This document shows, piece after piece, positions 1-12,250 of a DNA stretch of 64,000 nt. The position numbers and the translations under genes were made by a program. The notes under the pieces are model-generated. The model ran no database searches. It had not been told where the DNA came from and worked only from the letters and a program-made list of their open reading frames with translations. Source of the DNA: Schistocephalus solidus (lineage: Eukaryota > Platyhelminthes > Cestoda > Diphyllobothriidea > Diphyllobothriidae). The stretch covers positions 1 through 64,000 of the forward strand of contig WEDG01004495.1 in the NCBI GenBank assembly GCA_017591395.1. Direction: 5' to 3'. The stretch's first letter is position 1. Every line of letters starts with the position of its first letter.

Positions 1-68
1 GATAAAATGGTCAGACTGCTGCGCGAAAGTTGGTCCTCCACGGTCACACTAAACACTAAATAGAGCCG

Positions 69-69
<1 letters not shown>

Positions 70-142
<73 letters not shown>
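70..142. repeat. (TA)n microsatellite
   Basis: About 36 uninterrupted TA dinucleotides. On the - strand they generate a spurious Ile-Tyr repeat open frame (49-312), which is not a gene. A perfect tract this long is probably length-polymorphic. Confidence 0.98.
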
Positions 143-144
<2 letters not shown>

Positions 145-567
145 GCACGGAATGCAAAACCTCATATGTCTGGATTCATTGTATATTTTGCGCTCGAGAC
201 ACTTGTCAGTTAGCAGAAAAAAACCTGAGGGTGTCCCTTTGTATCCATTTGTAAGATTTCTTCTGTATCCACCGAACCGAAAATAGCTCATATCCACAAC
301 GAATAGATTCAAAAATTAGACCTTTCTCATAATTTGTGGCCATACGGTACGTTAGTTATTTATATTTACGTTTCTATTAATCGTCAACTCGATTTCCTGG
401 TTCCTATTTTAAGTGGCTTTATGAGGTTATACATTTATCAGAAAAATAAATGTACCAATGAAATGATTATTTCAATTGAAGTGGATTGTGATGCCCAGGT
501 TGAATATCAAAAGTTATTTATTTGATGTCCGACGTTTTTAATAGTGATTTTGTCTACCCCTCTTCAG

Positions 568-624
568 AAAAGGAAGAGTTATGTACACGAGTATGATTAT
601 ATGGTTAATCTTGCTGATGTTCAG
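568..624 (+). CDS. candidate internal exon, unrecognised
   Basis: A pyrimidine-rich acceptor (gtctacccctcttcag) ends at 567. Then come 57 bp, or 19 codons, open in one frame (KRKSYVHEYDYMVNLADVQ), followed by a consensus-like donor (cag/GTAACC). The exon is in phase 0 at both ends, so it could be skipped without changing the frame. I recognise no family. Support is the pair of good splice sites around an open frame; chance remains possible in AT-rich DNA. No partner exon could be joined with confidence. Confidence 0.3.
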
Positions 625-1364
625 GTAACCAATGGCGACTGTGGAGCTCCATCCTACCCCCATTTTCACGAGGACTCTGGTCCTGATATCGTCTTCCACT
701 GTGGAGACGATCGTTCCATGCCTCGCTGTCTCCTGTCAAGAAGGTTCATAAAACCAGATGGAGCAAATGTATGTGATGGTTGACTGGACATCTGGTATGT
801 CTTCAGGTCTCCTGCACCTTTTTTTGGTCTAGGATCATTGCCTTCCTCCACAATTTCAACAGCGCAAAAGTATAAGCCGAGGAGCCACTTTATTTTCCCT
901 GACCACCTGCATGCCAAAAACTCCTTGTTAACCTCTGTCATTCAAAGGGGTTCCATCTCGGATGTAGTTTCAATACATTTGGTTGACAGTGATCAGCGAA
1001 CAGCTTGCTACCAGAAGACCGTTTGCTAAGCATTTCCAGAATCTTGTTAAACTGGCGTAACCAAAATATTGTCAAAAAACATCAGTGCAAAATTTTTCCC
1101 CACAACAAGAATTGTGCATGTGAAAAGCGTCGAGTTATCGGCCTGTCTCAATCCAATCACCAGTTTACTAAAAGGCGCGGACAATCTACTAGTGCATGCG
1201 AGTTTGAACAGCGAGTGAGGTTGGCACTCGGTAATCCGTCTCCACGGCTCATCGATCCATTGCGCACTATAATTAATCTGACTCGGTGTTAAACTATTTC
1301 AACTTGTTAAAAGTTGTCGCTAATAAGTCTGCAAACCAATTAGGTGATTTGTTCGTATGGTCAT
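625..1364. other. no gene recognised
   Basis: Short overlapping frames on both strands between 544 and 1292 have no recognisable motif. This stretch may include further decayed 5' sequence of the retroelement that becomes recognisable at about 1365, but I could not align it to reverse transcriptase motifs. Confidence 0.5.
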
Positions 1365-2025
1365 TACCGAGCAATTTATGAAGCCAACCAGACCTCCACT
1401 GCCAAGGGCAAATGGGTGGAATGTTAATCAATGTGCCTTGGATCTACAGCGCTAATACCCTACCCCCTCCACACCATGCCCATGCTGTCAATGCACATCC
1501 TGCTCGCGAATCAGCCTCATCGGACATCTTCGGACACAATGCAGCAAACATCTGCAAAAATCAAATTCTACTTCAACGAACCCCTCCACTGTCACTCCTA
1601 CCTCAAACCCCACAGCATCAGAGGCGACAACCAGTCTCACCACCGGTGATCACTGCAAATACCTCGCCACCTTCGATCACTGGCAACTTTTTATCATTCT
1701 CAACTAAAACGTCGGACACGGTGAGAATCAATGCTGTCACCACCTACCCCGCTCCCACCACTGCTGCGACCACCTCCGACTTCCAGCCCACTGCTACCTT
1801 CATCACAACAGCCCCCTCCACCAACAATGGCGACTTGATTCCAATGTGTCTTAATTTTGGTCGCACCTTCACCTCACGCATCGGTCACTTGTGAATCCAT
1901 CGCACGGAGGGTGGCGAACTGCTGCCTAGAATACCAACGCACAGCAGAGACTGCCACCTCCACTGCTCTCCCGCATTCACTCACCACACGGGCTTACTTA
2001 TTCACATGCGCTCCCAGTGCGTGTT
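1365..2025 (+). pseudogene. decayed C-terminus of a non-LTR endonuclease-reverse transcriptase with C2H2 zinc fingers
   Basis: Read across frames, this stretch matches the tail of a flatworm/sponge-type endonuclease-RT protein. At 1370-1410 an IYEAN-x-n-AKGK segment corresponds to the conserved end of the RT region. At about 1470-1545 another frame has Cys-x2-Cys spacing and HLRTQC, a first zinc finger. A Thr/Ser/Pro-rich linker follows (about 1600-1830). GRTFTSRIGHL at 1858-1890 is a second finger that has lost its Cys pair. After a stop, IHRTE...PTHSRD and a partial third finger (FTH..GLLIHMRS) run to about 2020. At least two frameshifts and a stop break it. The longest single frame is 1412-1894. 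The family assignment is from my knowledge of such tails; the breaks are seen directly. Nothing functional is expected. Confidence 0.72.
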
Positions 2026-3260
2026 ACCACCTGGTGGCCTTAGAGTTAGGCTGCAATGCATACTTCTTAACTAGGCCTCTGAAAAACCCACACCTGTGAA
2101 ATGTGAGCCCCCTTCTGTGTCAAATTCTGGTGGTTGTGTTTGGGGGCCAGGTTGTGTGTGTGCTATGCTCAGGTGAGGTTATTAGATCTATCGGCAGTTG
2201 CACCCATTTCGCGCACCAGTTGACTGACCGGCTCGGACGGTGGCTGGTTGCCAACTGAAGAGATAACTGGGACCACGTAGTCAGCTCAGTGCATGTCTGC
2301 GTGGAGTGGTTGACTTGTGGCCTTAGAAATCAGGCTGCAATGGTTCCTTCATAATACGGCGTATATAGCCTTCTCACTTCGTGCGATTCGAGCTAAGTGT
2401 GGCAGCATACCTAGGGGTGGCTTCGGCTATGCCAGCCACCTGCACCCTCTCCCTCCTCCGGCCTTCATGACTTGGTCGTCATACCTGACCCAGATGGGTG
2501 AGGTAAGAGTGTGGTAGATGCAACGATAGTCTACTCTCTTTTAAAACTAATCCAAGCGCAAGTCACCGTCACTGTGCCATCTTACAGTGGGGAATACGGT
2601 GAGCCTCGTCGGATACGACGGCCAAATTGCTGTGTATTCTCTTGGGGCGTGATGGCACGCGAAGGTGTAGCCTCACGCCATACCAGCCACCTGTGGTCTC
2701 TATGGCATTGAAACATGCGCCAGATCTCGCCTCTGTTCTTCTTGGCTCTGTCTTCACACCGGGCTCAGACGATGGAGAGAAAGTCTATATTCACTTCAAA
2801 CTAATCCATGCGCAAGTCACCGTCCCCACACCACCATACTGTGGAGCACACGGGAGACGTTGTAGGACTATGATGGTCAAACTGTCCTGTCTGTGGAGTA
2901 ACTGACTGCATGCCTAAGAGTCAGGCTCAGTTGCTTCTTCTTAACTTGGTTTGTTTAACAGCTTCAAAGATTGAAGATACGGGCCTCCATTCTAGCAATC
3001 CTGGTAAATATAATAGGAAAAGACATGTGTAGCATGCGTTGATGGGCCTCTTAGCTTTCTCAGACACTACCATCACTCATCTCATGCCCTCTGTAGCTTA
3101 TCTTATCACTGCAGGTTGCACGATGAGGAGGAAGAGACTAAGGTTGAGGCTGTCAAGATTACCTCAGTATGAACTAGTTAACGTGCAAGTTTCCGTCCTG
3201 CAGCCTCTTGCTTGGACACACGGTTGGCTAAGATCATTATCGTTGACCTGGTGTCATCGT
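2005..3260 (+). repeat. diverged duplicated repeat units (family R1)
   Basis: Several segments recur at irregular spacing. A 'ctaatccaagcgcaagtcac' block near 2546 recurs near 2801 with one change, and more weakly at about 3174. A 'gccagccacctg'-type block near 2430 has a counterpart near 2680. 'ggccttagarwtaggctgca' occurs near 2037 and 2320, with a weaker copy at 2908. The unit spacing is about 250-370 bp. The same sequence occurs inverted at 15945-16170, so this is a dispersed family, perhaps the 3' non-coding part of the preceding retroelement (inference). Low-complexity open frames inside are not genes. Confidence 0.6.
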
Positions 3261-4606
3261 CTAGTTTCTGGGAAAGATAAATAACATCTAGGATATGGGT
3301 GTTTTAAAAGAGTTTCCTGACTTTAGTTAACATGCTTTTTGCGCTGTATATGCAAGAGTGTATAGGTTTCGTATATATTATCTTGGACACATTTAATCAT
3401 TTCAAAATATACTCTTAATCGACAATTATGTGCAGAAAAATCTTGTGTGGTCGATTCTCAGTAATGAAATGTGTAAATCTGTCCGATAAAGTTAAATTTC
3501 AGACCTTGCGGTACTGTGGTAACTACTTTTTATAAAACATTTTATTTACGAAATTTTAGCATATTTTTCTGACTCATTTTACTGAAAGCTCTTCCGTGCA
3601 ATTTTGGCAAAAAGTTACAGAAGCAGCTGTGTAAGACGACTATAGCGGCGCACTAAGGCTCGCCGTGGGGATCCAGAGCGCATTTTTGCTAAATAAGAAT
3701 GCGTCGGATAATTGCATGAAGCGAATAAAAACCTACGCAAATAGATCGACAGGTGTATTCGCAAACGAAACGAGTGACCAGGCCACATCTCCACATTTTG
3801 CCTACCACCCTTCGCAAGTCATGAGATTCGCGCAAGATGTTAGCCACATTTATACTTAGGATTTGCACTCTGATCGGAGGCAACTAACGTGTGCCAATTA
3901 ATATGGACGAACGAACTAGTAACAAATCAGGAGACCACTGAAATCGTTTGTCAGATTTGGTGCTGTTGTTTTCAAAGTAAGTACGTCAACTTACCTGGAA
4001 TAAAGTTGCTACGTGGGTGACAGAACACGCAACAATTATGAAAAGGAACAACACTGGCTGTCAGATCACCATTCATTTGGTGGGACTCAGCCAATCCTTG
4101 AAGATCGAAAGGATCAAAAGTTCCGTGGCAGGTGACAACCCCTGAGTAGCAGAATGATTGAGTGATCTTTCTCCGGCCTGCACTACATAAGCAACCTCAG
4201 TGACCTCCTTTTTTCCATATTCAGTGACGATGGCAGAGTAACTGACCATGTGGGTCCGCGAACGAACACCGTTTCCAATGGCGGTATAATTGACACAATC
4301 TGCCTAGTTTTTATCGTGTCAATGGGCAAAACGTTATGGAAGATGTATTTATTAACGTCCCTGGTGTAGGAAAGCATGACTTCGTCACACCAATGGCAAA
4401 CGCTGTCGAGGAATGTGGAATCTGATTTTTATTAGAATTTATATCGTATAAATACTACAATTTTTGATATGTCCCCTAAAAACAAAACCAAATGTAACCA
4501 GCGACCACCATGACAATAAACGTTTATTTCCGGGGATCATATCACCTTCCTTTGTACTTCCTAGCTTTGATGCAACCCTATATACTCCCTGCATAAAAAA
4601 TTTCAG
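3261..4606. other. intergenic or intronic, no gene recognised
   Basis: Scattered ORFs of 60-65 codons lack motifs. Around 4220-4300 (acgaacaccg..tccaatggcggtataatt) there is weak resemblance to 20530-20570 (gacgaacaccactccaac), which suggests another old dispersed repeat. Confidence 0.4.
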
Positions 4607-4712
4607 TTTTCAATTCTGTTGCACTGGAAGTGACGGAAACAAAATACTGAATGCTCGCATTTTGAGGAACCACTTTTATCCGTTCAGTTTGAACACCAGT
4701 CGGCACTTTGAG
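4607..4712 (+). CDS. candidate internal exon, unrecognised
   Basis: A cag acceptor at 4604-4606 and a strong donor (gag/GTAGGT at 4713) enclose 106 bp. The frame is open throughout: one base completes a codon, then 35 codons follow including FCCTGSDGNKILNARILRN and ending SRHFE. It enters in phase 2 and leaves in phase 0. The sequence is more varied in composition than the neighbouring AT-rich DNA. The family is unknown. It could belong to the same + strand gene as the exons at 12.3-13 kb, but no phase-compatible chain could be completed. Confidence 0.33.
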
Positions 4713-5044
4713 GTAGGTGACCCGGTTTTGAGCTGGGACTGTTTTTTGGCGGTGTTGTTCTCATTTTCGTTTGATGCCCAGTAATCCCCTTATATCCCCG
4801 ATTAAAAAAATAGTTTCATGTTAGTGCAGACTGTGACGGTGTCAAGACGTTCCATATTGTATATGGTTACAAGTCTCATCAGCAAAAAAGTAAAGAGCAA
4901 TGTCCTGAGCGCTTTAGCAAATTTAAGAGATTTGAACTTAGAAGATGCTTTCGCTGAAACATGAAGTTAATTGATCTGCAGTTTTTAATTCTCATTCGAA
5001 GCAATCATAATTAACAGTAGCGGAAAAGATACTAGTGTCCGCAT

Positions 5045-5208
5045 GAGCGCAGTATTTATAGGACACAGTTGCCAGGCAACCAAATGCTGTACTCGTGTAC
5101 ACCGCTGGCTGTCGTATTTGTTGCGATGATTGCCCATCTGTTCCTACCCGAGTCGTCAATTACCATGTTTTCATGATCTCGTCACTGCGTCCTATAAATA
5201 GTGCGCTC
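5045..5208. repeat. inverted repeat with TATA-like cores
   Basis: The 24-nt arms 5045-5068 and 5185-5208 are inverted copies with 22 of 24 positions matching. Each contains 'gtcctataaata' or its complement next to a gcgctc block. The spacer is 116 bp. The structure could be the ends of a small transposable element, or a divergent promoter-like arrangement; sequence alone does not decide. Confidence 0.6.
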
Positions 5209-6239
5209 CTTGTGCCCCTGTTATTCTATTCTATGAATGCCCGTGGTGATGGGCTCATGTGAGAATCTGGAACATTAGGCCGATAAACTCCTTGTAACAT
5301 TGGTCACATATTCTTCTGAATTACTTTGCTGGAACTTGCCTGTTCGTTTCTTTCAGCACGTTTGAGTTTGATTGCTGACGACTAAATCATCTTACAGCAC
5401 ATCGCAAGTACAAAGAAAGCCCACGGGCGACAGTTTCCTTATCCTAAAATGGGTATCAGGAGCAACGAGGCTTAAAGAACCAGCTTTGTCTCCAAATGTC
5501 CACGTAGGCTGTAGCTGTGGTGACAATGAAATTTAAAACGGAATGGTATACAGTGCCGACCGATGCTTACAGCTATACCAAGATAATATTTTCTCATCTT
5601 TCATAACATCCATTTATTTTGCATGAAAACGAATTCTTCATTTATTTTTGTTTGACAAGGAAAATTCCCAATAAAATGAATTTAGCTTCATTAAGAGGAT
5701 GAACGTTAGAAACCGAATTATGGGGCATATCTGCAACCTAAATTAAATTCTACCTTACTTAATGCAACTTTTCTTCCTAACGGGCTAAAACATATCTTGG
5801 GCAGTAGGTTCATCTGACCAGTTTGGTTGTAAACATGCAATATTCTGAGGTCAAGTGTAAAGTCAAAACGCTTTTGCGTTTGAAAACACACATTTTCAGT
5901 AACTTATCAAGATTTAAAAGAAAGCAATACGATAACACCTTCAGTCCACGTGCCGAACTTCAGACCGTAGATTTAAAATAAATAGGCTTCATTCATCCAA
6001 ATCCCAAACCACACGCCGTTATTTTATTGAGAATAAATGAAAAACCGGTATATATAAAACATAGATATTCTGTTACACATTAAATCATCCCGCTGGCTGG
6101 AGGGATTTATGAGTCAAACATAGATGCTTTTAAATAGGTGGGACCTTATGAAATAAATTGAAATTTTAAAATATTTTATTTAAACATAGGGAAAAAAGCA
6201 TTTCACCTATTTTGAAGCCTTGCTTTGCTTCTTGGAAGA

Positions 6240-6410
6240 GTAAGGCTAGTGTTTAAATTAAAATTTACGATTTCGGTTAGGCTTCATGTTATTGGTAAGA
6301 CTTAGGTGTGATTTTTTTCAAGACAAGGGTTTCAAATTAGTTAATAGTTAGGGTTATAGCTACAGTTAGGTGTTTGGTTAGGTTTATGTTTAAGGCTATG
6401 ACTGAATAAT
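6240..6410 (+). repeat. diverged copy of the telomere-like repeat element
   Basis: TTAGG-rich sequence (gttagggttatagc, ggttaggtttatg) ends in 'aaggctatgactga', which matches 'agggctatgacta' inside the intact copy at 21160-21571. Just upstream, 'aaataggtgggaccttatg' (about 6134) resembles the subterminal 'aaataggtggccttatgg' of the copy at 19451-19862. The termini are no longer clear. Confidence 0.4.
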
Positions 6411-9400
6411 ATTCAACCTAGCTGGAATTATGCACATTACAGCATAAATTACCCAAGGGCTTCCTAATCCCGCGTTACCAATTTTCAGCGTACATTTTCT
6501 CATGAATCTCAAGTGAGTGGCTGTGAAACATATTTGTAACAAAAAGCTTTCAAATTTAGGGCAGTTCCAAAATCAGAAAAACATTATGGGAAATACTTTG
6601 CATGCAATTATCGCTCTTGCTCTTCTTGCAATATATTTTATTAGAAGAGAATCACAGCAGATAAGAATAATTCGTTTGACTCACTTGTGAAAAACTCGGT
6701 TGCCTCTGTAGAATTTTAATTTATTGCTTGATTATGAGCACTGAGGATGAAAAAAATATTTAACATCAGAATGAATTGATTACCATTTTCGTTAACAGAA
6801 TAGGCTCGTCGTACAATCGAAGAAATACAAAACTTTAAAGAAAATACTCATGAAATTAACTATGCATGTCTCTTGACTCAGGAAGAATGGAAGAAATTTT
6901 CTTATTGTTTTGTTAAGAGTCTTCTAAAATAAAGGACAAGGTTAACGGCAGACTTCTATGGAAGATAAATAAAATCGTTCCCGTCATTGTTTCTTCTTTT
7001 TTTTCGAACCATTTTGGACACGTTATTGCTACTAAAATGGCTTCCTCCTAGGATAAAGTAGACATTCTCAGGTTTCTCTCGGACTGACCTTAAAGTTCCC
7101 TATTTTCGAAATGCGGTGAAAATGGATAAAAATGTCTAGATTTGAAAGTCTTTGCCATTTTTCTTCTAAGTTTACCTAACGCAGAATCATTGGCCGAAAC
7201 TGCTATTTAGAATTCAGCAATAGATGATACATTTAGTTCATATTCTTTGGCACTTGTTTAAACCAAAAATAAAGAGGAAATTGAATTTTTTTCTTAGGCA
7301 GAACATTTTGAGATTTTTCTCGTTGTTCAGTATAGTTTTTCAAATATAGTTTTCGATGATAAAAACAAAATGCATTATATTTGAAGACATATATTTCATA
7401 TATATGGCATACTATAGTATTTTCAATTTCAGTTGATTTACCTGTCAGTGTTTAATCTGCCTTTTGTTCACCAACTGTTTTCCTTGCTTCAAAATGAAGC
7501 AGAAATCTAAACGGTTTTTCACGCATTTCACCCAATTTTAGTTTCATCTTGGAATTTATTATCAAATATAGTATTTAATATCGCCTGTTGTCTTTGTAAA
7601 CCTATCATGCTTTATAGAACGAATGGCATTTTCATATGTAGGATACTTGAAGTGAAGCTCCTAGCTTTTCATTTTCATGAGATTCACTTATTCTAAGGAA
7701 TTAAACCGCAAGTTTTCTGGGATAGAAGGCCGTCACTAAAAGCAATCTCTATATGAAACATAAAAGTTTGCAAGCCTTTTAATTATGCTATTCATGAGGG
7801 AAACAATCAATCTACTTTGATCACGTGAGTTACTTACACCCAATACAGTCTGACCGTCATTAGGGCCGTAATTAACCACCTGGACTGCTGCGCGTGCACT
7901 TAGGCTACAACTGTTTAAATAGGAAAAGACTCCTAGGATATAGATGTGTTGGGTTATCTAAAATATAAAACACCCATATAATGTGTTAAATGGTGTGCAG
8001 TCACCCAGTACATCTGGTCAAGATTCGGAGTTAATTGAGTTCAAAAGCGTGGAGTTAATTACTGTTGAGCAAACATCAAATCGCTTGGGATTTTAAAAAA
8101 AATTCTTGATCTGCCTCCAAGGTCCGGCATTTTGACTCTGGCTAATTATTTGTCATGAATCAACAGTCTTCTAAGCAGTATTGATTATTCGCTTGATTAA
8201 AAATGAGATATTTTTTAAAGTAAGAACCATTAAGCTGTTAAAATACCAAAACTCCGATTGATTATGCGTACACGTTAAGTAGAGTGAAACATTAAAAAAC
8301 GATTATTTGCATCTTTGGGAACAACTTTTGGCCCCGGGAAAGGGACACTATGATGATAGTTCAGAGACAAACACATGCTTTCTAAGAAGTACAGGGTGAA
8401 AGCCAGCACGATTCTGAAGTGTGAAAAGGTCAATCTATTACTTTACACTTAGAATAGGCTCGTTTTCAACTCACGTATTTAATAAAAGGAACCGTTTTGC
8501 CTTTTACTAGAAAATAGCATAGATCAGCTCCAATATTTGCGTAGAGTTAATTCGATTATGCTTATAGTTTTGTTTTCCTAAGAGCACGCATACATATCTT
8601 TACAATTGTTTGGTTTTAGTCAATAGGAGCATAAAAATATGATTCCCCGACCGCTGTACTCGAAACTATGTAGTACAAACCTTTGCATGTTCCGAAAGAA
8701 TTCCCATAGCTACAGTGAAGCCGGATCGATCTTCAGGATAACAATGTCTAGAACATATTTAAAAATGAGTGAAAATTGTGGCAGACTATCAAAGAGTTAA
8801 AGCCCATAACGCCAACATAACGATAAATGGATCTCAAAGAGGTTTTTACGTTTTTACTAAATAAATCTGAAATTTTTAAGTGCGGAAAAGTTTGACTCAA
8901 TTCAAAAGTAGCAGTTCAGTTTGCTATGAAATATATTTTTACATAGACTCTTTTAAGAAGAAGGGCTAATTAAGACATACGAAAAATAAAAATATATTCG
9001 CAGCCTAAATAGATACATTTGAAATGTTCTTGAAGTTGATAGTCAGCATTATATGTCTACTATATGCCTTTCAAAGCTGTCATCTTAAATTCCATGAAGG
9101 CCTATTAAATTTTCCAAAAATATTTCGAGAATTCGATGTAATAATTATACCTTTCAATGAAACCTGGGCCGTTTCTAATGTTCTTTAATTGACCTGGCGA
9201 AATAATAAATTATGGCAACATTTTTGAAAAAAGATGTCTCTGGTAACTCAAAATTAACTTACAATTTTACCCAAGGTTTTGTAACAAACTTATTAACTGT
9301 AAACATAGAAAGTTTAAGTAAAACCATCCAGGTAAACATTAAATAAATGGTATGTTGCATTGTAGGATTAATTTATTAAAACTCAGAGACGTTACACAGT

Positions 9401-9889
9401 AGGAGCTCAAAATGGATTACCATGAAATGTCTTGTTTAAAACTGCTAAGTGCTATAATTCGGCTCCATTTAACTTGTTAAAGGTTTCCAGACGAACAACA
9501 TTTATCACTATATGACTCACAAACGCAAATGTGGATGTGCGCTATTCAACTGACTAAAATTGCGAATCTGTTTATATTTATTTAACAGACGTTCCTTCAT
9601 TTAACCAAACGTTCGGTTCATCATTGTTTAGAAAAACGCAAGAAGCTTACAAATCTTAAACTAACTATATATTTTCACTAAAAAAAGTGATTGTGGTGTC
9701 ACCGAGAGGCCACATAGCTATTATAATTTTATTGGGCCTAGTTTGATGCAACAATTTAAAGAACTAGTTTAAGTTAAGTCTCCTTAGTATTATAGATCGG
9801 AGGACGCCATTTATGTGTTTAGGCAATCCTATTCACGCATTTTACTAAAATCTTAAATCCGATTCGTTAGTTAAAATCGGTTCCCGGTC

Positions 9890-10700
9890 CAATCGCCGAC
9901 AGCGACCTTCTGCGCCTTCATCCGGTATCCATCCATCTATTTTGACGGTTTTCATAGTTTAATGTCAGTCACCAGTCTTGTGCATTTCTTCAGCGCAAAC
10001 CTTGCTGCAGCTGGAATCGAAGTATTCAGCTTTCAGCAAAACCGCATTCCAAAATCCCACAAAACGAAGTCGTCAGAACGCGAACGCACCACAATGCAAC
10101 CTTTCCATGTTTATGATTTACCAACTATCAGTTCATGACGCGAAGTCGTGCTGAATTGTGCCCAACGCTGCGTACTTACCCAGACCCAAGTCCACTTTAA
10201 CGAGCCACGCATTTAACATCGACGCGAACAACAATAAAACCTCTCCGGCTGGCGCTGATCGCTGCAAGAGACCATCGTTGCGAATAAACATATCAAATAT
10301 CAGCGCCCGCCGAATCAGTCCTTCTCTGATTTACTCGTCGCCCGACACGCGCCACCCGCATCAGCCAAACCATACCAGCCAGCGTTCCGGCCCGTAGCTC
10401 CGTACCGAACAACCGCAGGCTCCGCCATTGCACGACGCCGCCTGAATCAACAAGCCCGTCCAGCGAAATTTGTTTCCGACCCGGTACGCAAAACCGCCCC
10501 GCCAGTTCTTTATATGAACCCAAACCTTCAGCAACAGTCCTCGAAGTTGTACGATATATCAAGTTTTCAAGGTCTTCGAAGACGAGCTCGAAAATGCAGA
10601 AACATTTGTTGGCGATTGACGTGAATTCACAGTGCAGGAATTGTTTCGTATCTGTAATGTGCACTGGGTCCCAGTAGGACGGCACTACGACCAACACATG
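9890..10700. other. GC/CpG-richer block, possible exon or promoter region
   Basis: A compositional island in AT-rich surroundings, with many CpG dinucleotides. It carries a 134-codon open frame on the - strand (10293-10697) and a 79-codon one on the + strand (10158-10397). Neither shows a recognisable domain. A TATAAA-like motif sits inside on the - strand near 10509. It may be an old transposon, a 5' gene region or a real but unrecognised exon. I do not call a gene. Confidence 0.35.
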
Positions 10701-12250
10701 TGAATTCGTTCATTAATATGAATTCATTCTTGCCAATTACTTGCATGTTCCCTGGAGGAAGAATTATTAAGCCTTGTTCAGCGCGCATTAAAGAAACCAT
10801 AAAATGTGAAACATTAATGAACTATACCATATGAATAATCTACATTTCCAAACATCCAAGCCTACATAATAGGTAAGACTAGACTTCATCAACGATCAAA
10901 CGTAATTTTTTTTCAAATTTATTTACAAGTCTCTATAGTTTGTTTTTTATCAACTTGAAAGATTACTCTTCATTTTCAATTGGTAGTGAATCTTTCTTGG
11001 GCAAACTTTATAATTAAAAAATCAAATGGCAAGTCATAGCAAAATTTTACATTTGATTTATGCTATGATAGTCTGGCTACATAGGCTTCATCAGTGCGCA
11101 TTTGCAAAAGCATTTCTTCACATGTTATGTAATTCTAGAGAGTCAGTGCATGTTTCCCACTAAACAAAAGCAACAGGCAACACTTAAAACAAACATTGCA
11201 GAAAGTATTTATTTTATTAGCAACTCGCACCGCCAGCCAAGCTGTCGTTTTTCTGTTATTTGCAAATGCTTGAAAATTATGAAAGCAGTTTTGAAAGTCT
11301 TTGAGAAGTATACCATATAATGCTGAAAAAGCCAAGTAATGCGAATTAAATCCACCAATTCTGATGGAACAACTAGCTGCTCTGGCGAGATTTCGCAAGT
11401 AATCAATTTAAAATCGACCAGATGACCACTTAATAACCCAGATGATCCAAATTTAATTCAATTCATGGTTCTAGGGAGAATCACGTCATCAATAAGGGTA
11501 AAATGTTAAATGAACACGAGTCCTGCCCTTGCAGTCCTGGATTAGAATCCCACCGATACCACTGGGGTTTTAAAAACTGGAGAAAATGAATATGTCTTAC
11601 AGTTTCTTGCAGTTATCTGTCCTTGTGCCTCATAAAAGCTACTGACCTACGCTTAACTTTCCTTTGCATAGAGGCCATTAAAACTAATTCGCACAAGAGT
11701 AAATTGCAGTAATCGATATCTGCCAAAAATTGATGAGTTACATTTCTACTCGGCATTGAATATTTCCGCCAGCAGTTTACACCTTGCAATAAAGGGAGCG
11801 TAGGAAGTAGTGGCACCGATACTCACTATTGACCGACAAGCCAGACATGGGTTCAAATAGGGAATCAAGCTTAGCTTACCATTCACGGATGATGGCAAAT
11901 GGGGTGGGTGTCTATCTTTGGTTTTAACACAAATGAATAACTATGCGATGCCGATCCGTTGTAAACTAAGTTTAAGGGTGTCAAGATAAACCGATTTCAA
12001 ACTGAAAATAGTTATTTGTAAAATGAGAGTTAAAATGAAACTTCAGTCAAGTAACGAAATTTTATAACTATGCGCTGCAAGTGAAGCAAATTAAAATACT
12101 AATTACTCCGTTATAACAATATTTTTGTACCTCCATTTGGTCGTTCCTTAGCATTAAGAAACTTTAAATCCGGCTTGCTTGTCATCAAGTCTTATAATAT
12201 TCTTAAACACCTGAAAAGATGTAATGGCAATTAAAGTTAAGTAGTCATAG
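10701..12250. other. intergenic or intronic; one SINE-like head
   Basis: No coding signal is seen, apart from the tRNA-like B-box remnant at 11505-11600. Open frames of 65-87 codons at 11135-11406 overlap on opposite strands and show no motif. Confidence 0.5.
11505..11600 (+). repeat. tRNA-derived SINE head (partial)
   Basis: 'ggattagaatccc' at 11539-11551 resembles the RNA polymerase III B box. It is followed by 'accgataccactggggtttt', which parallels the post-B-box sequence of the copies at 37440 and 39398. The A-box half is degraded. Called by similarity to those copies. Confidence 0.4.

Larger units (their letters stand above)
4785..9890. other. AT-rich stretch almost without open frames
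   Basis: About 5 kb with no open frame of 60 codons on either strand. Two things stand out: a short inverted repeat containing TATA motifs (5045-5208), and a TTAGG-rich diverged copy of the telomere-like element (about 6240-6410). Otherwise I see only AT-rich intron- or intergenic-like sequence. Confidence 0.7.

Noticed and set aside
49..312. 87-codon frame with a long Ile-Tyr repeat
   Set aside because: It is the translation of the (TA)n microsatellite; nothing supports a protein.
5340..5400. Terminal exon after the acceptor 'cgtttctttcag' at 5357
   Set aside because: The acceptor is good, but every frame stops within about ten codons and no upstream exon fits.
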